Assembly (NCBI GenBank): GCA_028868235.1
Contig: JAGWUW010000014.1
Coordinates: 1 to 17,804 of the forward strand
Source of the DNA: Betaproteobacteria bacterium
GTDB taxonomy: Bacteria > Pseudomonadota > Gammaproteobacteria > Burkholderiales > Rhodocyclaceae
Length of the DNA: 17,804 bases
Reading direction: 5' to 3'
Made by a program: the position numbers and the translations under genes. This document shows positions 1 to 11,253 of this stretch, in pieces; position 1 is the first letter of the stretch, and every line of letters begins with the position of its first letter. A model generated the notes under the pieces. The model saw only the letters and a program-made list of their open reading frames with translations, ran no database searches and was not told where the DNA came from.

Positions 1-2907
1 TATCTGAACAGCACCCGTCCCACCCAAGCCGTTACGCTCGCAGTCCTGAATTATCCAGAGCTAACCGAAGCAGTCAAAAATAAACAGATCGACTTCGTCC
101 TCACACAGCCCGTTCATTACATTCAGTTAGCGCGAGAACATGATCTGCTTTCGCCGCTAGCCACGCTAATCGAGCGAAATGGCGACAAGCAGTTGGCGAC
201 TTTCGGGGGAGTTATCCTGACCCGTAGCGACCGCCGCGACATTCAGCGCCTGAGTGACCTGCGCGGCAAGCGTATCGCCACCAGCAGCCGCTCCTCGCTG
301 GGTGGCTACCTGATGCAGGCCTACGAACTCCACCAGATCGGCATCGAATTACCGGATGACGCACAGATCATCGAAACCCGCCAATCCCAGGACAGCACGG
401 TCGCCGAACTGCTTGCGGGACGTGTCGATGTCGCATTTGTACGCACCGGGGTCATCGAGAGCATGCAGCGCGAGCAGAAACTGGACCCAACACTTCTCCG
501 CATCGTCAACCGTCAGCCAGCCGAAAACTACCCGCAGCCCCTATCGACTCGCCTGTACCCAGAGTGGCCGGTTGCCGCAATGCCGTGGGCGAATCCCGAC
601 CTCACCCGGCAAATCGCCGCCGCGCTCCTATCCTTGTCGAGTAGCGGCAATGCCCAGCGGGCGGCCCAGATGTACGGTTTCACAGTTCCCGGCGACTACC
701 GACCAGTGGAAAAGCTGATGCGACAATTCCGTCTGCCCCCCTTCGAAACGCCGCCGGAGTTCACGCTGAGCGACGTTATGCGGCAATACGGCTTTACCCT
801 TGCCATTGGGGGCAGCCTCGGAGCACTTGCCCTGTTGTTCGTCGTCCTGACGCTGCTACGTAGCGTGCGCAAGCTGAAGACCGAGCGCGCCCTCACGGCT
901 GCTGCCATGGCCAAGGTAGTTGCCGCAGAAAACCGCTTTCGCGCCATTTTCGAAAATGTCGATGCCCTGGCTATCCAAGCCTATCGGCAGGATGGCATTA
1001 TTCTTTACTGGAACCATGCTTCGGAAAGAATTTACGGCTACACGGCAGCCGAGGCGATAGGCAAATCACTGTTCGACCTGATCATCCCTCCTGGCATGCG
1101 CGATGAGGTAAGAAATACGGTAGATCAGATGTTCGAGCGCCAGGCCGCCATTCCGGCAGGACGCCTGACCTTGATGCGCAAGGGCGGTAGCCCGGTCGAG
1201 GTGTACTCCAGTCACGCCATCATCGAATCCAGCGACCAAGGAACGATGATGTATTGCCTGGATATCGATATGAGCGAACTGTCGCGTACCGAACAGGCGC
1301 TCCTGCAAAGCGAAACAAAACAACAGATGATTTTGCGCACCCTCGGCGAGGGCGTCTATGGCACCGATAACAATGGCGTGTGCACCTTCATCAACCCGGC
1401 CGGTCTGGCCTTGCTGGGTTACGAGGAGCAGGATGTTCTCGGCCACGATACCCATAGCCTCTTTCATCACCACTACGCCGACGGTTCACCCTTTCCGGTT
1501 GAGGAATGCTCACTTCGACGCACCATACGCGACGGCAAGACCCGACGCCTCAACGATACTTTCTGGCGCAAGAACGGCAGCAGCTTCCCGGCCCGCGTCA
1601 CAGTCTCGGCCATCACCCGCGACGAAGCGATTGCCGGCGCCGTCACCACTTTTTCGGACATCAGCGAAAGTCGGCGCATCACGCACGAACTCGAAATGCA
1701 CCGTAATCACCTGGAGGAACAGGTCAGGCTGCGCACGGAACAGCTCGAAATCGCACGCCGGGACGCCGAAGCCTCCAGCCGCTCGAAGAGTGCTTTTCTG
1801 GCCAACATGAGCCACGAAATCCGCACGCCGCTGAATGCCGTGCTCGGCATGGTCCATCTGCTCAAGCGGGATGCGCCGACGCTGGAGCAAATTGATCGTC
1901 TGGAAAAGATCGACATGGCCTCCCAGCACCTGCTGGCTGTCATCAACGACATCCTCGACATCTCGAAAATCGAGGCCGGCAAGCTGGTTCTCGATGAAAC
2001 GGCCGTCGACATTGGGAACATTCTCAAACGTGTCGTATCCGTACTCGGCGAACGGGCTCGCGAAAAAGGTCTGACCCTGCATATCGAATCCGACGACTTT
2101 ACGCACTCCCTCCTCGGCGACCCGACGCGGATTTCGCAGTGCCTGATCAATTATGTCGGTAACGCCATCAAATTCACCGAACATGGCCAGGTGACAATAC
2201 GTGCCCGACGCATCTCGGCCAGCGATAACAACGTGACGATACGCTTCGAGGTCGAAGATACCGGCCCCGGCATTGCGGAAGCGTCGGTAAACCGGCTGTT
2301 CGGTATTTTCGAACAGGCAGACAGTTCAACCAGTCGAAAATTTGGCGGCACCGGCCTCGGCTTGGCCATCACCAAGCGCCTAGCCGAACTGATGGGTGGG
2401 GGCGTCGGGGTACGCAGCACACTCGGCCAGGGCAGCTGTTTCTGGTTCACGGCGACGCTAAAACCAACCGACGAGGCCATGGAGGCCTTGCGTTCGACCA
2501 TTGCCGGCCTGACCCCGGATGCCATCCAGTCGACGCTATCCGGCCGTCACGTCCTGGTCGTCGAGGACGAATTCATCAACCAGGAAATCGCCCGCGAGCT
2601 GCTCGCCGAACTGGGGATTACAGCCGACAGTGCCAGCAATGGTCTGCAGGCCATCGAATTGATTCAGCGCCAGCCCTACGACCTGGTCCTGATGGACATG
2701 CAGATGCCTGAAATGGACGGTCTGGAGGCCACGCGACGCATTCGGGCGATGCCGGAATTCATGCTCCTGCCTATCGTTGCCATGACGGCCAATGCCTTCG
2801 CAGAAGACCGCGAACGCTGCCTGGCAGCCGGCATGAACGATTTCCTGACCAAGCCGGTGGAACCGGATGAGCTGAAGCAGCTCCTGCTGCATCACCTCAC
2901 GACATAG
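1..2907 (+). CDS. Hybrid sensor histidine kinase with PhnD-like periplasmic sensor domain (5' end outside window)
   Basis: The frame is open from base 1, so the N-terminus lies off the left edge; 968 residues are visible. Residues 1 to about 240 resemble the PhnD-type substrate-binding fold (PF12974): a DFVLTQP segment, then an SDLRGKRIA segment and a GRVDVAFVRTG segment. One membrane helix follows near residues 267-288. Next come two PAS domains (about 307-427 and 436-555), a short coiled coil, a HisKA domain with phospho-acceptor His605 in SHEIRTPLN, and a HATPase domain with N box (GNAIKF), DTGPGI and GGTGLGL. A C-terminal receiver (about 848-965) has acceptor Asp899 in LMDMQMPEMDG and a late TKP lysine. 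The protein probably binds a small periplasmic ligand and signals inside by phosphorelay. The ligand is unknown: PhnD relatives bind phosphonate, phosphite and other molecules. No HPt domain or separate response regulator is visible beside it. It converges on the next gene with a 21-base gap and no obvious terminator. Confidence 0.93.
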   Translation, partial: YLNSTRPTQAVTLAVLNYPELTEAVKNKQIDFVLTQPVHYIQLAREHDLLSPLATLIERNGDKQLATFGGVILTRSDRRDIQRLSDLRGKRIATSSRSSLGGYLMQAYELHQIGIELPDDAQIIETRQSQDSTVAELLAGRVDVAFVRTGVIESMQREQKLDPTLLRIVNRQPAENYPQPLSTRLYPEWPVAAMPWANPDLTRQIAAALLSLSSSGNAQRAAQMYGFTVPGDYRPVEKLMRQFRLPPFETPPEFTLSDVMRQYGFTLAIGGSLGALALLFVVLTLLRSVRKLKTERALTAAAMAKVVAAENRFRAIFENVDALAIQAYRQDGIILYWNHASERIYGYTAAEAIGKSLFDLIIPPGMRDEVRNTVDQMFERQAAIPAGRLTLMRKGGSPVEVYSSHAIIESSDQGTMMYCLDIDMSELSRTEQALLQSETKQQMILRTLGEGVYGTDNNGVCTFINPAGLALLGYEEQDVLGHDTHSLFHHHYADGSPFPVEECSLRRTIRDGKTRRLNDTFWRKNGSSFPARVTVSAITRDEAIAGAVTTFSDISESRRITHELEMHRNHLEEQVRLRTEQLEIARRDAEASSRSKSAFLANMSHEIRTPLNAVLGMVHLLKRDAPTLEQIDRLEKIDMASQHLLAVINDILDISKIEAGKLVLDETAVDIGNILKRVVSVLGERAREKGLTLHIESDDFTHSLLGDPTRISQCLINYVGNAIKFTEHGQVTIRARRISASDNNVTIRFEVEDTGPGIAEASVNRLFGIFEQADSSTSRKFGGTGLGLAITKRLAELMGGGVGVRSTLGQGSCFWFTATLKPTDEAMEALRSTIAGLTPDAIQSTLSGRHVLVVEDEFINQEIARELLAELGITADSASNGLQAIELIQRQPYDLVLMDMQMPEMDGLEATRRIRAMPEFMLLPIVAMTANAFAEDRERCLAAGMNDFLTKPVEPDELKQLLLHHLTT

Positions 2908-2928
2908 CCCTGCAAATCGGCGACATCC

Positions 2929-4524
2929 TCACCCTGATCGCAAAATTCGTCTAGCCGCAACGATCCCGCGATATTGGGCTTCCTCGAATAACGAAAATCC
3001 CGAAAGATCGGCATGAGCCAGCGTCAGGCGCGGCGACTGGAAGGCCGCCAACCGCTCCCGTTCGCCGGAAAACAGGCTCCCGACTACCGGACGGCGCATC
3101 GCGTGACCGTTGCGAAACACATCAAGGCGCGTCGCCAATCGCCGGATATCCGGATGTACTCGCTCCAGCTCGACCAGTACACTGTCGGCCCACAGCTCCC
3201 GAGGCGTTTCAAGCAGCAGACGGCGCCCCGCTTCAGGCGTCAGATCATGCAGCGCCCGGTAGTAGGTGAATACGGTGCTACCCGGCTGACGCCGGATCAG
3301 CTGGTGAGTGGCATTCACATAACCGAGGCTAGGACTATCGTAAAAAACGTTATCCCAGGCCGGTACCGCACCATGCCGCTCCTCTGGCCTGGCCGACAGA
3401 TGCAGATTGGCTGTCAGCCACGGCGCGTATTCACCAGCCAGAGCAGCCGCCTTCAATTGTCCAGGCATCGCGCCCCACACACGGGGCAAAACAAAAGCTG
3501 GAGCGGCCCAGATCACCTGCTTCGCGGCGTAACGCACGACCCGTTCACCGATCAGCACATCGACTGCAATGCTGGATCTGCTCTCCTCCATCCGGCCAAC
3601 CATGGCTCCTGTCTGCACTCGATCCCCGGCCGCTGCGGCCAGACCGCGAACCAGCCAGGCATTACCCTCCGGGGCGGTGAGCACCGTGTCGTCGGTGGCA
3701 TTGGCTGCTGCACCATTACGACAGGCAAAATAATGGAGCCCGGCCCAAGCTGAGGTCCGGGTGTAATCGGCGCCATAGTCGTCACGGCACGCGTAATTGG
3801 CCAACCAGTGCAACGTTGGTGCGGTAAAGCCATTGTCGAGCAGCCATTGGCGGAAGCTCAACTTGTCCAGCGCTCGCCATTCGGCATCCTGGCTGGACAG
3901 GGCCATCGGAATGGCAAACAAGCGCCGGCCGTCCTGCCCCGTCGCACGTTTCAAGGAGTCCATCTGCTCGTGAAAGCGTTTTTGCTGCTGGCGCTCCGCG
4001 GCATCCACACCCCGATGCGGCAACAAGCCGTCCTCCCACAGACCTTGGCGATAGACCCGCTCCTGAGGCGTGCCGCATAAGTAGCGCTCGTCGTAGGTGG
4101 GCCGCAGGGCAGCCGGATCGCCTTGGAGGACACCGAGTTCAGCAAGCAATTCCCGAACATGCACCGCCTCCGGTCCGGGCAAGGGCAGGTAGTGAGCCCC
4201 CCACGGATAAGCAGCGACAGGTGATCGCCCACTGCGGGAATTTCCACCGGGTTCACTCTCCATATCGAGAACCGTGAAATCATGGCAACCGTGGCGATCC
4301 AACCACCATGCCGCCGACAACCCCGAAATGCCAGCACCAACGATCAAGACGCCGGTGTTCCGAGTCACAGCCGGTGCAGGCAGTTGACCGTCACGCAGGC
4401 GATGACCGAGCGCCAGGTTCATGCCAAGCAATTCGCCCGGCGGCAGAGGGTGTTTTCCAGCAGGAGCGCAACCAAACAGGGCAGCCGCCCCGATACTGGC
4501 CAGGAATTCCCGCCGGTTAGTCAA
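2929..4524 (-). CDS. Exported FAD-dependent oxidoreductase (amine-oxidase-like), Tat-type signal, possible lipoprotein
   Basis: This is a 531-residue flavoprotein. The N-terminus has a twin-arginine motif (NRREFLA, residues 3-9), a short hydrophobic stretch, and a lipobox-like LFGC ending at Cys19. It therefore looks like a Tat substrate that may be lipidated; Phe at the -2 position is unusual for a lipobox. The FAD-binding Rossmann motif GAGISG is at residues 63-68, with an acidic ribose-binding stretch (VLDMESE) near 85-91 and a GGNSRSG segment after it, typical of the flavin amine oxidase/protoporphyrinogen oxidase superfamily. The substrate is not recognisable. The start is TTG at 4522-4524, chosen because it alone gives the full Tat signal. 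It overlaps the ftsX stop by 8 bases and has no visible Shine-Dalgarno, so translation probably depends on ftsX. It sits where rpoH follows ftsX in enterics and pseudomonads. The exported FAD-protein call is firm; the reaction is unknown. Confidence 0.88.
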   Translation of the reverse strand: MTNRREFLASIGAAALFGCAPAGKHPLPPGELLGMNLALGHRLRDGQLPAPAVTRNTGVLIVGAGISGLSAAWWLDRHGCHDFTVLDMESEPGGNSRSGRSPVAAYPWGAHYLPLPGPEAVHVRELLAELGVLQGDPAALRPTYDERYLCGTPQERVYRQGLWEDGLLPHRGVDAAERQQQKRFHEQMDSLKRATGQDGRRLFAIPMALSSQDAEWRALDKLSFRQWLLDNGFTAPTLHWLANYACRDDYGADYTRTSAWAGLHYFACRNGAAANATDDTVLTAPEGNAWLVRGLAAAAGDRVQTGAMVGRMEESRSSIAVDVLIGERVVRYAAKQVIWAAPAFVLPRVWGAMPGQLKAAALAGEYAPWLTANLHLSARPEERHGAVPAWDNVFYDSPSLGYVNATHQLIRRQPGSTVFTYYRALHDLTPEAGRRLLLETPRELWADSVLVELERVHPDIRRLATRLDVFRNGHAMRRPVVGSLFSGERERLAAFQSPRLTLAHADLSGFSLFEEAQYRGIVAARRILRSG

Positions 4525-5416
4525 ATTTTCGCAACGACAGGCTGACCGAGAGTTGCGCCCCGAGCCAGCCGAGGAAGGCTCCCACGCCGGCTAGTACAGC
4601 GACTTCGCCGGCCCCCGGCTGGCGCAGCACAAAGGCGCTGCCGTAGAGCGTCGCCAGTTCGCCAATCGGGGCCGCCAGCAAGCGCAGGGCGCCAAGCACC
4701 AGTGCCGCGGCGAGTACACCGCCAAGGATACCCTGCAAGGCACCGAAGTAGTAGAACGGTCGGCGAATGAATCCGTCGGTGGCACCGATCATGCGCGCCA
4801 CCTCGATCTCGGCAGACTGGGCCATGACCTGCAAACGGATGGTATTGAAGGTCACGGCGATCAATCCGGCACCGAATAGCCCTGCCAGCATCGACAACGC
4901 CAGCTTGCCCAAGCGCAGGAAAGCGTCGAAACGCTTCACCCAAGCCGAGTCGAGCTGAACGTGGGCGACCTTTGGCCATCCGGCAATTTCCTTGCGCATG
5001 ATTTCCAACGCTTCCGGCTCGGTATTGTTCGGCTCGACAATGAACGCATCGGGCAGCGGATTACGCGGCAGGCTGGCGACGATTTCCGCCATGCCCTCGC
5101 TTGCCTGCATGCGCTTCAGAGCATCCTCCTTAGGTACGAAGCGCCATTTTCCGGCTGCCGCAGCACGCAGGCGACTCTCGATCTCGCTGATGTCTTTCTT
5201 GCCCGCCTCAAGATTCATGAACAGGCTGATCTGCTGCACTCCCGTCGCATTACGTCCCAAGTCGCGCAGGTTGTCGAGAACGATGTAGCCAAATGCTGGC
5301 AGGGTCAGCGCAATCCCAATGACGAGCAGCGACAGCAGGGTATTGAGTGGCGACGCAATCAGGCGGCGGAAAGCCAGGCCAAGTGCGGCACTATGCTGAG
5401 AGAACCAGGCTTTCAC
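4517..5416 (-). CDS. ftsX: Cell division protein FtsX (ABC transporter-like permease)
   Basis: This is the membrane partner of FtsE. FtsEX sits at the division septum and, in studied bacteria, activates peptidoglycan hydrolases through EnvC-type partners rather than moving a solute. The 299-residue protein has the family layout: a cytoplasmic N-terminus, a first helix around LLSLLVIGIALTLPAFGYI, a large periplasmic loop containing SLFMNLEAGKKD, then three helices in the C-terminal half with a VARMIGATDGFIRRPF segment between helices. The frame is open further upstream to 5473. GTG at 5414-5416 is preferred because it forms a GTGA overlap with the ftsE stop and lies 7 bases after a strong GGGAGGG Shine-Dalgarno. 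Its 3' end overlaps the exported oxidoreductase gene by 8 bases. Confidence 0.95.
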   Translation of the reverse strand: MKAWFSQHSAALGLAFRRLIASPLNTLLSLLVIGIALTLPAFGYIVLDNLRDLGRNATGVQQISLFMNLEAGKKDISEIESRLRAAAAGKWRFVPKEDALKRMQASEGMAEIVASLPRNPLPDAFIVEPNNTEPEALEIMRKEIAGWPKVAHVQLDSAWVKRFDAFLRLGKLALSMLAGLFGAGLIAVTFNTIRLQVMAQSAEIEVARMIGATDGFIRRPFYYFGALQGILGGVLAAALVLGALRLLAAPIGELATLYGSAFVLRQPGAGEVAVLAGVGAFLGWLGAQLSVSLSLRKFD

Positions 5417-6066
5417 TGAACAACCCTCCCGTGATCGAGACGCAACACGTTGGGGTGATAACGCTCGATCCACGTCTGATCGTGCGTGGCGACTACAACC
5501 GTAACACCGACACGATGGAAATCGGCAAAGATTTCGAGGATTTCTGTGGCCGACTCGCTATCGAGGTTACCGGTCGGCTCATCGGCAATCAACACGGTCG
5601 GCCGGTTGACCACGGCACGGGCAATGGCCAGGCGTTGTTGCTCACCACCGGAGAGGGCTATTGGATTGGCTTTCTCGCGGGAGAGCAGACCGACTTTATC
5701 GAGCGCGGCCTGGGCGCGGCGCACCGCCTCGCGGCGCGGCAAGCCGGCGATCTGCAGCGGCAATAGCACGTTGTCGAGGGCACAGCGGTCGAATAGCAGC
5801 TTCTGGTCCTGGAAGACCAGGCCGAAATGCCGACGCACATGCGGCATGGCGCTCCGACGCAAGGCAGTCAGGTTCTGGCCGTTGACCACCAGGCTACCGG
5901 CAGTCGGCTGTTCGATTGTCGAAATCAGCTTGACCAGCGTCGTCTTGCCGGCACCGGAATGGCCGGTGATCAGCACCATCTGCCCAGCATCGATACGGAA
6001 GCTGACATCGCGTACGGCTTCGAGGCCGCCCGGATAGCGCTTGGTCAGGTTACTGGCTTCGATCAT
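5413..6066 (-). CDS. ftsE: Cell division ATP-binding protein FtsE
   Basis: This is the 217-residue cytoplasmic ATPase of the FtsEX complex, close to the usual length of about 220. All ABC ATPase elements are present: Walker A GHSGAGKTT at 35-43, the Q-loop near LVFQDQKLL, the signature LSGGEQQR at 138-145, Walker B VLIADE at 158-163, a D-loop NLDSE, and switch His195 in VVATHD. ATP binding and hydrolysis drive FtsX to gate septal cell-wall hydrolysis. The start is ATG at 6064-6066. The stop overlaps the ftsX GTG as GTGA, so the two subunits are probably made in step. ftsY lies 97 bases upstream on the same strand. Confidence 0.97.
   Translation of the reverse strand: MIEASNLTKRYPGGLEAVRDVSFRIDAGQMVLITGHSGAGKTTLVKLISTIEQPTAGSLVVNGQNLTALRRSAMPHVRRHFGLVFQDQKLLFDRCALDNVLLPLQIAGLPRREAVRRAQAALDKVGLLSREKANPIALSGGEQQRLAIARAVVNRPTVLIADEPTGNLDSESATEILEIFADFHRVGVTVVVATHDQTWIERYHPNVLRLDHGRVVQ
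5424..5430 (-). promoter_or_regulatory. Shine-Dalgarno of ftsX
   Basis: The minus strand reads GGGAGGG, lying inside the 3' end of ftsE and 7 bases before the GTG at 5414-5416. It decides the ftsX start against the longer in-frame reading that would begin at 5473. Confidence 0.75.
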
Positions 6067-6121
6067 TCTGGGTCGGTAGTTGCTGAAAATTGGTTATCAG
6101 TAAGCAAGCAGCTCATGGGTT

Positions 6122-6149
6122 GGCTAGCAATCAACTGCGCAGGCTAGCC
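6122..6149. repeat. Inverted repeat GGCTAGC / GCTAGCC in the ftsY-ftsE gap
   Basis: The 97-base gap 6067-6163 between ftsY and ftsE holds two 7-base arms, GGCTAGC at 6122-6128 and GCTAGCC at 6143-6149, that are perfect inverted copies 14 bases apart. The loop contains a further palindrome, CTGCGCAG. No T-run follows on the minus strand, which runs out of the hairpin through a C-rich/A-rich mix, so it is not a typical intrinsic terminator. It could be an mRNA hairpin in the ftsY-ftsE transcript, a protein site, or chance. Confidence 0.4.
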
Positions 6150-6163
6150 CCCCCAAATTCGCC

Positions 6164-7150
<987 letters not shown>

Positions 7151-7173
7151 GGGAAAGTTGGTCTCAAGCCTTG

Positions 7174-7202
7174 CTGACAGGCGGGCGGCTAGCCGTTAAG
7201 AT
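7174..7202 (+). promoter_or_regulatory. Candidate sigma70-type promoter for the M16 peptidase operon
   Basis: The sequence shows CTGACA (7174-7179, five of six matches to the -35 consensus), a 17-base spacer, then TAAGAT (7197-7202, four of six matches to the -10 consensus). It would start transcription near 7209, about 65 bases before the first ATG. The spacer contains the perfect palindrome CGGCTAGCCG. This is prediction from sequence only. Confidence 0.45.
7186..7195. repeat. 10-base perfect palindrome CGGCTAGCCG in the ftsY/M16 divergent region
   Basis: The palindrome lies in the 123-base divergent gap 7151-7273, between the candidate -35 and -10 of the peptidase operon and downstream of the candidate ftsY start site. 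It shares the GGCTAGC core with the arms found in the gap on the other side of ftsY. An operator is possible, but nothing in the window identifies a regulator. Confidence 0.35.
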
Positions 7203-7233
7203 GCCGTCCGGTTGGATGCAAAATCAGCCGCAA

Positions 7234-7242
7234 ATTCTAGCA
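7234..7242 (-). promoter_or_regulatory. Candidate extended -10 promoter for ftsY
   Basis: The minus strand reads TGCTAGAAT: a TGn extended -10 element directly before TAGAAT, five of six matches to the consensus. No good -35 hexamer lies 17 bases upstream, which fits an extended -10 promoter. Transcription would begin near 7227, leaving a leader of roughly 75 bases before the ftsY ATG. Confidence 0.4.
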
Positions 7243-7273
7243 GAAAGCCCTCGCTCACTCGCTCCCATTCGCC

Positions 7274-8632
7274 ATGCGCCTCAAATACCTGCTCCCCGTT
7301 TTGCTCGCTGCCGGACTATCCACCGCCAGCTTCGCCAATCCGTTCGAAACCACGCTGAGGAACGGCCTGCGCATCATTGTCAACGAAGATCATCGCGCAC
7401 CGACCGCCGTGCAGATGGTCTGGTACCGCATCGGCAGCATGGATGAAGTCGACGGCGCATCCGGTGTCGCCCATGTACTGGAACACATGATGTTCAAGGG
7501 CACACCGAGCGTCGGTCCCGGCGAATTCAACAAGCGTGTCGCCGCCGCTGGCGGCAAGGACAATGCCTTTACCAGCCGTGACTACACCGCTTACTTCCAA
7601 CAAATCCCGAAGGAAAAGCTGGAAGACATGATGCAGCTCGAAGCCGACCGCATGCGTCACCTGAATGTTGACGCCAAGGAATTCGAGCAGGAGATCAAAG
7701 TCGTCATGGAAGAACGCCGGATGCGCACCGACGACAGTCCGCAGGCCAAGTTGTTCGAACAGATGAATGCCGTCGCCTTCCTGGCGCATCCGTATCGCCG
7801 CCCTATCATCGGCTGGATGAGCGATCTGGAAACGATGACCGCTGCCGACGCAAAGGCTTGGTACAACACCTGGTATGTACCGAACAACGCCTATATCGTG
7901 ATTACCGGCGACGTCGACCACCGAGCCGTCTTCGCCTTAGCTGAAAAGTACTACGGCCCGCTCGAAGGGCACGCCCTGCCACCCCGCCGCCAGGAGATCG
8001 AACCCAAGCAGGAAGGCCCGCGCCGGGTCACCGTCAAGGCGCCGGCCGAACTGCCGATCCTGATCATGGGCTACAAGGCCCCCATCCTGCGCGACGTCGA
8101 AAAGGACAGCGATCCATACGCCCTGGAAATGCTCGCCGCCATCCTCGATGGCCACGACGCCGCCCGCTTCAACAAGAAACTGGTACGCGAGGACAAGGTT
8201 GCCCTGTCGGCCGGTATCGACTACGACAACACGGCACGCGGCCCGGGCATGCTTTATCTGCACGGCACCCCTGCGGAAGGCAAGACGGTGGCAGACCTGG
8301 AAGCCGCCCTGCGTGCCGAAATTTCCCGCGTCCAGCAGGACGGCGTCTCGGCTGCCGAACTGAAGCGCGCCAAGGCGCAACTGATTGCCAGCGAGGTCTA
8401 CAAAAAGGACTCCATGTTTGGTCAGACCATGGAAATCGGCCAGATCGAATCTGCAGGACTCCCCTACCAGAAACTGGACCGCATGCTGGAAAAGCTTCAG
8501 CAAGTCACCCCCGCGCAGATTCAGGCAGTTGCCAAGAAGTATTTTGACGACGACGCGCTGACCGTCGGCATTCTCGATCCGCAACCACTCGACGGCAAAC
8601 CACGCCGCCCGACCATCGCCACCCGCCACTGA
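7274..8632 (+). CDS. M16 family zinc metallopeptidase, catalytic subunit (exported)
   Basis: This 452-residue protein begins with a signal peptide (MRLKYLLPVLLAAG, likely cut after SFA near residue 21), so it is probably periplasmic. The inverted zinc motif HVLEH is intact at 67-71. Glu147 in VVMEER, 76 residues after His71, is the expected third zinc ligand. It has the usual two M16 halves but lacks a clear Arg/Tyr substrate-binding pair in the second half (KLVREDKVALSAGI instead). That element is present in the next gene, so the two products probably form one heterodimeric peptidase, as known for other bacterial M16 pairs. The natural substrate is unknown. ATG at 7274 gives the signal peptide; no Shine-Dalgarno is evident. 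The stop overlaps the next start as TGATG. Confidence 0.93.
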   Translation: MRLKYLLPVLLAAGLSTASFANPFETTLRNGLRIIVNEDHRAPTAVQMVWYRIGSMDEVDGASGVAHVLEHMMFKGTPSVGPGEFNKRVAAAGGKDNAFTSRDYTAYFQQIPKEKLEDMMQLEADRMRHLNVDAKEFEQEIKVVMEERRMRTDDSPQAKLFEQMNAVAFLAHPYRRPIIGWMSDLETMTAADAKAWYNTWYVPNNAYIVITGDVDHRAVFALAEKYYGPLEGHALPPRRQEIEPKQEGPRRVTVKAPAELPILIMGYKAPILRDVEKDSDPYALEMLAAILDGHDAARFNKKLVREDKVALSAGIDYDNTARGPGMLYLHGTPAEGKTVADLEAALRAEISRVQQDGVSAAELKRAKAQLIASEVYKKDSMFGQTMEIGQIESAGLPYQKLDRMLEKLQQVTPAQIQAVAKKYFDDDALTVGILDPQPLDGKPRRPTIATRH

Positions 8633-9929
8633 TGAAAACAGCCATGAAAAGACTGATTACAGCAGCCTTCGCCCTCGTGCTGGCCCAAACCGCCCTGGCC
8701 GGCGTCAAAATTGAACATTGGGTCTCATCCTCCGGCGCCCGCGTCTATTTCGTCGAAAGCCGAGTCCTGCCCATGCTCGACGTGCAGGTCGATTTCGCCG
8801 CCGGCTCGATGTTCGATCCGGAAGGCAAGGCCGGCCTCGCCGCGCTAACCCGTGCCACCCTCGACAACGGGGCTGGCACACTGGATGAAACGGCGATTGC
8901 CGAACAGCTCGCTGACATTGGCGCCAACCTCGGTGGCGGCGCAGATACTGACCGCGCCAGCGTTTCGCTACGCACCTTATCCGCCCGCGACAAGCGCGAT
9001 ACGGCGCTGTCCATCCTTAAGGACGTGCTGCAGGCGCCGCACTTTGATACCGCCGTTTTCGAGCGCGAAAAAGCAAACACCATTGCTGCCTTGAAGGAAG
9101 CGATGACCCGCCCCGATAGTATCGCCGGCAAGGCTTTCTGGGCGGCGATGTACCCTAATCACCCCTATGGTCAGCAAGCGACGCCGGAAAGCGTCGCTAC
9201 GCTAACCCGCGATGACCTCGTCGCCTTCCACGCCCGCTATTACAACGCCGCCAATGCCAGCATTACGCTGGTCGGCGATCTATCGCGCCAGGATGCCGAA
9301 AAAATCGCTGAAATCCTCTCCAGCGGACTGCCGAAAGGCGCTGCGGCAACACTGCCCGCCGCACCAGCAGCCCCGAAAGCATCCCTGATCCAACTGCCCC
9401 ACCCTGCCAGCCAAGCCCACATTTACATCGGCCTGCCGACCATCGAACGAGGCAATCCCGACTTCTTCCCACTGCTCGTCGGCAACTACACACTGGGTGG
9501 CGGCGGATTCGTTTCCCGCTTAATGAAGGAAGTTCGTGACAAACGCGGTTACGCCTACAGCGTCTACAGCTATTTCTCCCCGATGCGTCAGGCCGGCCCC
9601 TTCCAGATTGGTTTGCAGACCAAGCGTTCTCAGGCCAAGGATGCCATCAAGGTCGCCCGCGACATCCTCGATGGTTTCCTGAAGGAAGGGCCAAGCGAAG
9701 AGGAGCTTGCTGCCGCCAAGGCCAACCTGACCGGCAGCTTCCCGTTGCGCCTGGACAGCAACAAGAAAATTCTCGACAACGTAGCCGTCATTGGCTTCTT
9801 CGGACTCCCTCTCGACTACCTGGACCAATACCAAGCCAAGGTGCAAGCGGTCACCACCGCCGAAATCAAGGCCGCCTTCGCCCGCCGCGTCCGACCGGAG
9901 AATCTGATCACCGTCACGGTAGCGGCCGA

Positions 9930-9933
<4 letters not shown>
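8632..9933 (+). CDS. M16 family peptidase-like protein, non-catalytic subunit (exported)
   Basis: This 433-residue protein has a signal peptide (basic start, then LITAAFALVLAQTALA). At the position of the HxxEH zinc motif it reads ALTRA (71-75), so all three key residues are replaced and it cannot bind catalytic zinc in the usual way. Its second half keeps the M16 substrate-binding region: GGGGFVSRLMKEVRDKRGYAYS, split here as GGGGF near 289-293 and the Arg305/Tyr309 pair in KRGYAYS. It is best read as the regulatory or substrate-binding partner of the upstream peptidase. ATG at 8632 overlaps the previous stop as TGATG; a second in-frame ATG at 8644 could also serve and would give a tidier signal peptide. 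The stop overlaps the TTG of rsmD. Confidence 0.92.
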
Positions 9934-11238
<1,305 letters not shown>

Positions 11239-11253
11239 ACACCTGTTTTCCCC

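Noticed and set aside
3013..3753. A 246-codon open frame on the plus strand opposite the FAD oxidoreductase
   Set aside because: No recognisable motif; the minus strand carries a full flavoprotein through this region.
7937..8629. A 230-codon open frame on the minus strand opposite the catalytic M16 gene
   Set aside because: It is a codon-phase shadow of the M16 gene, with no start signal or domain.
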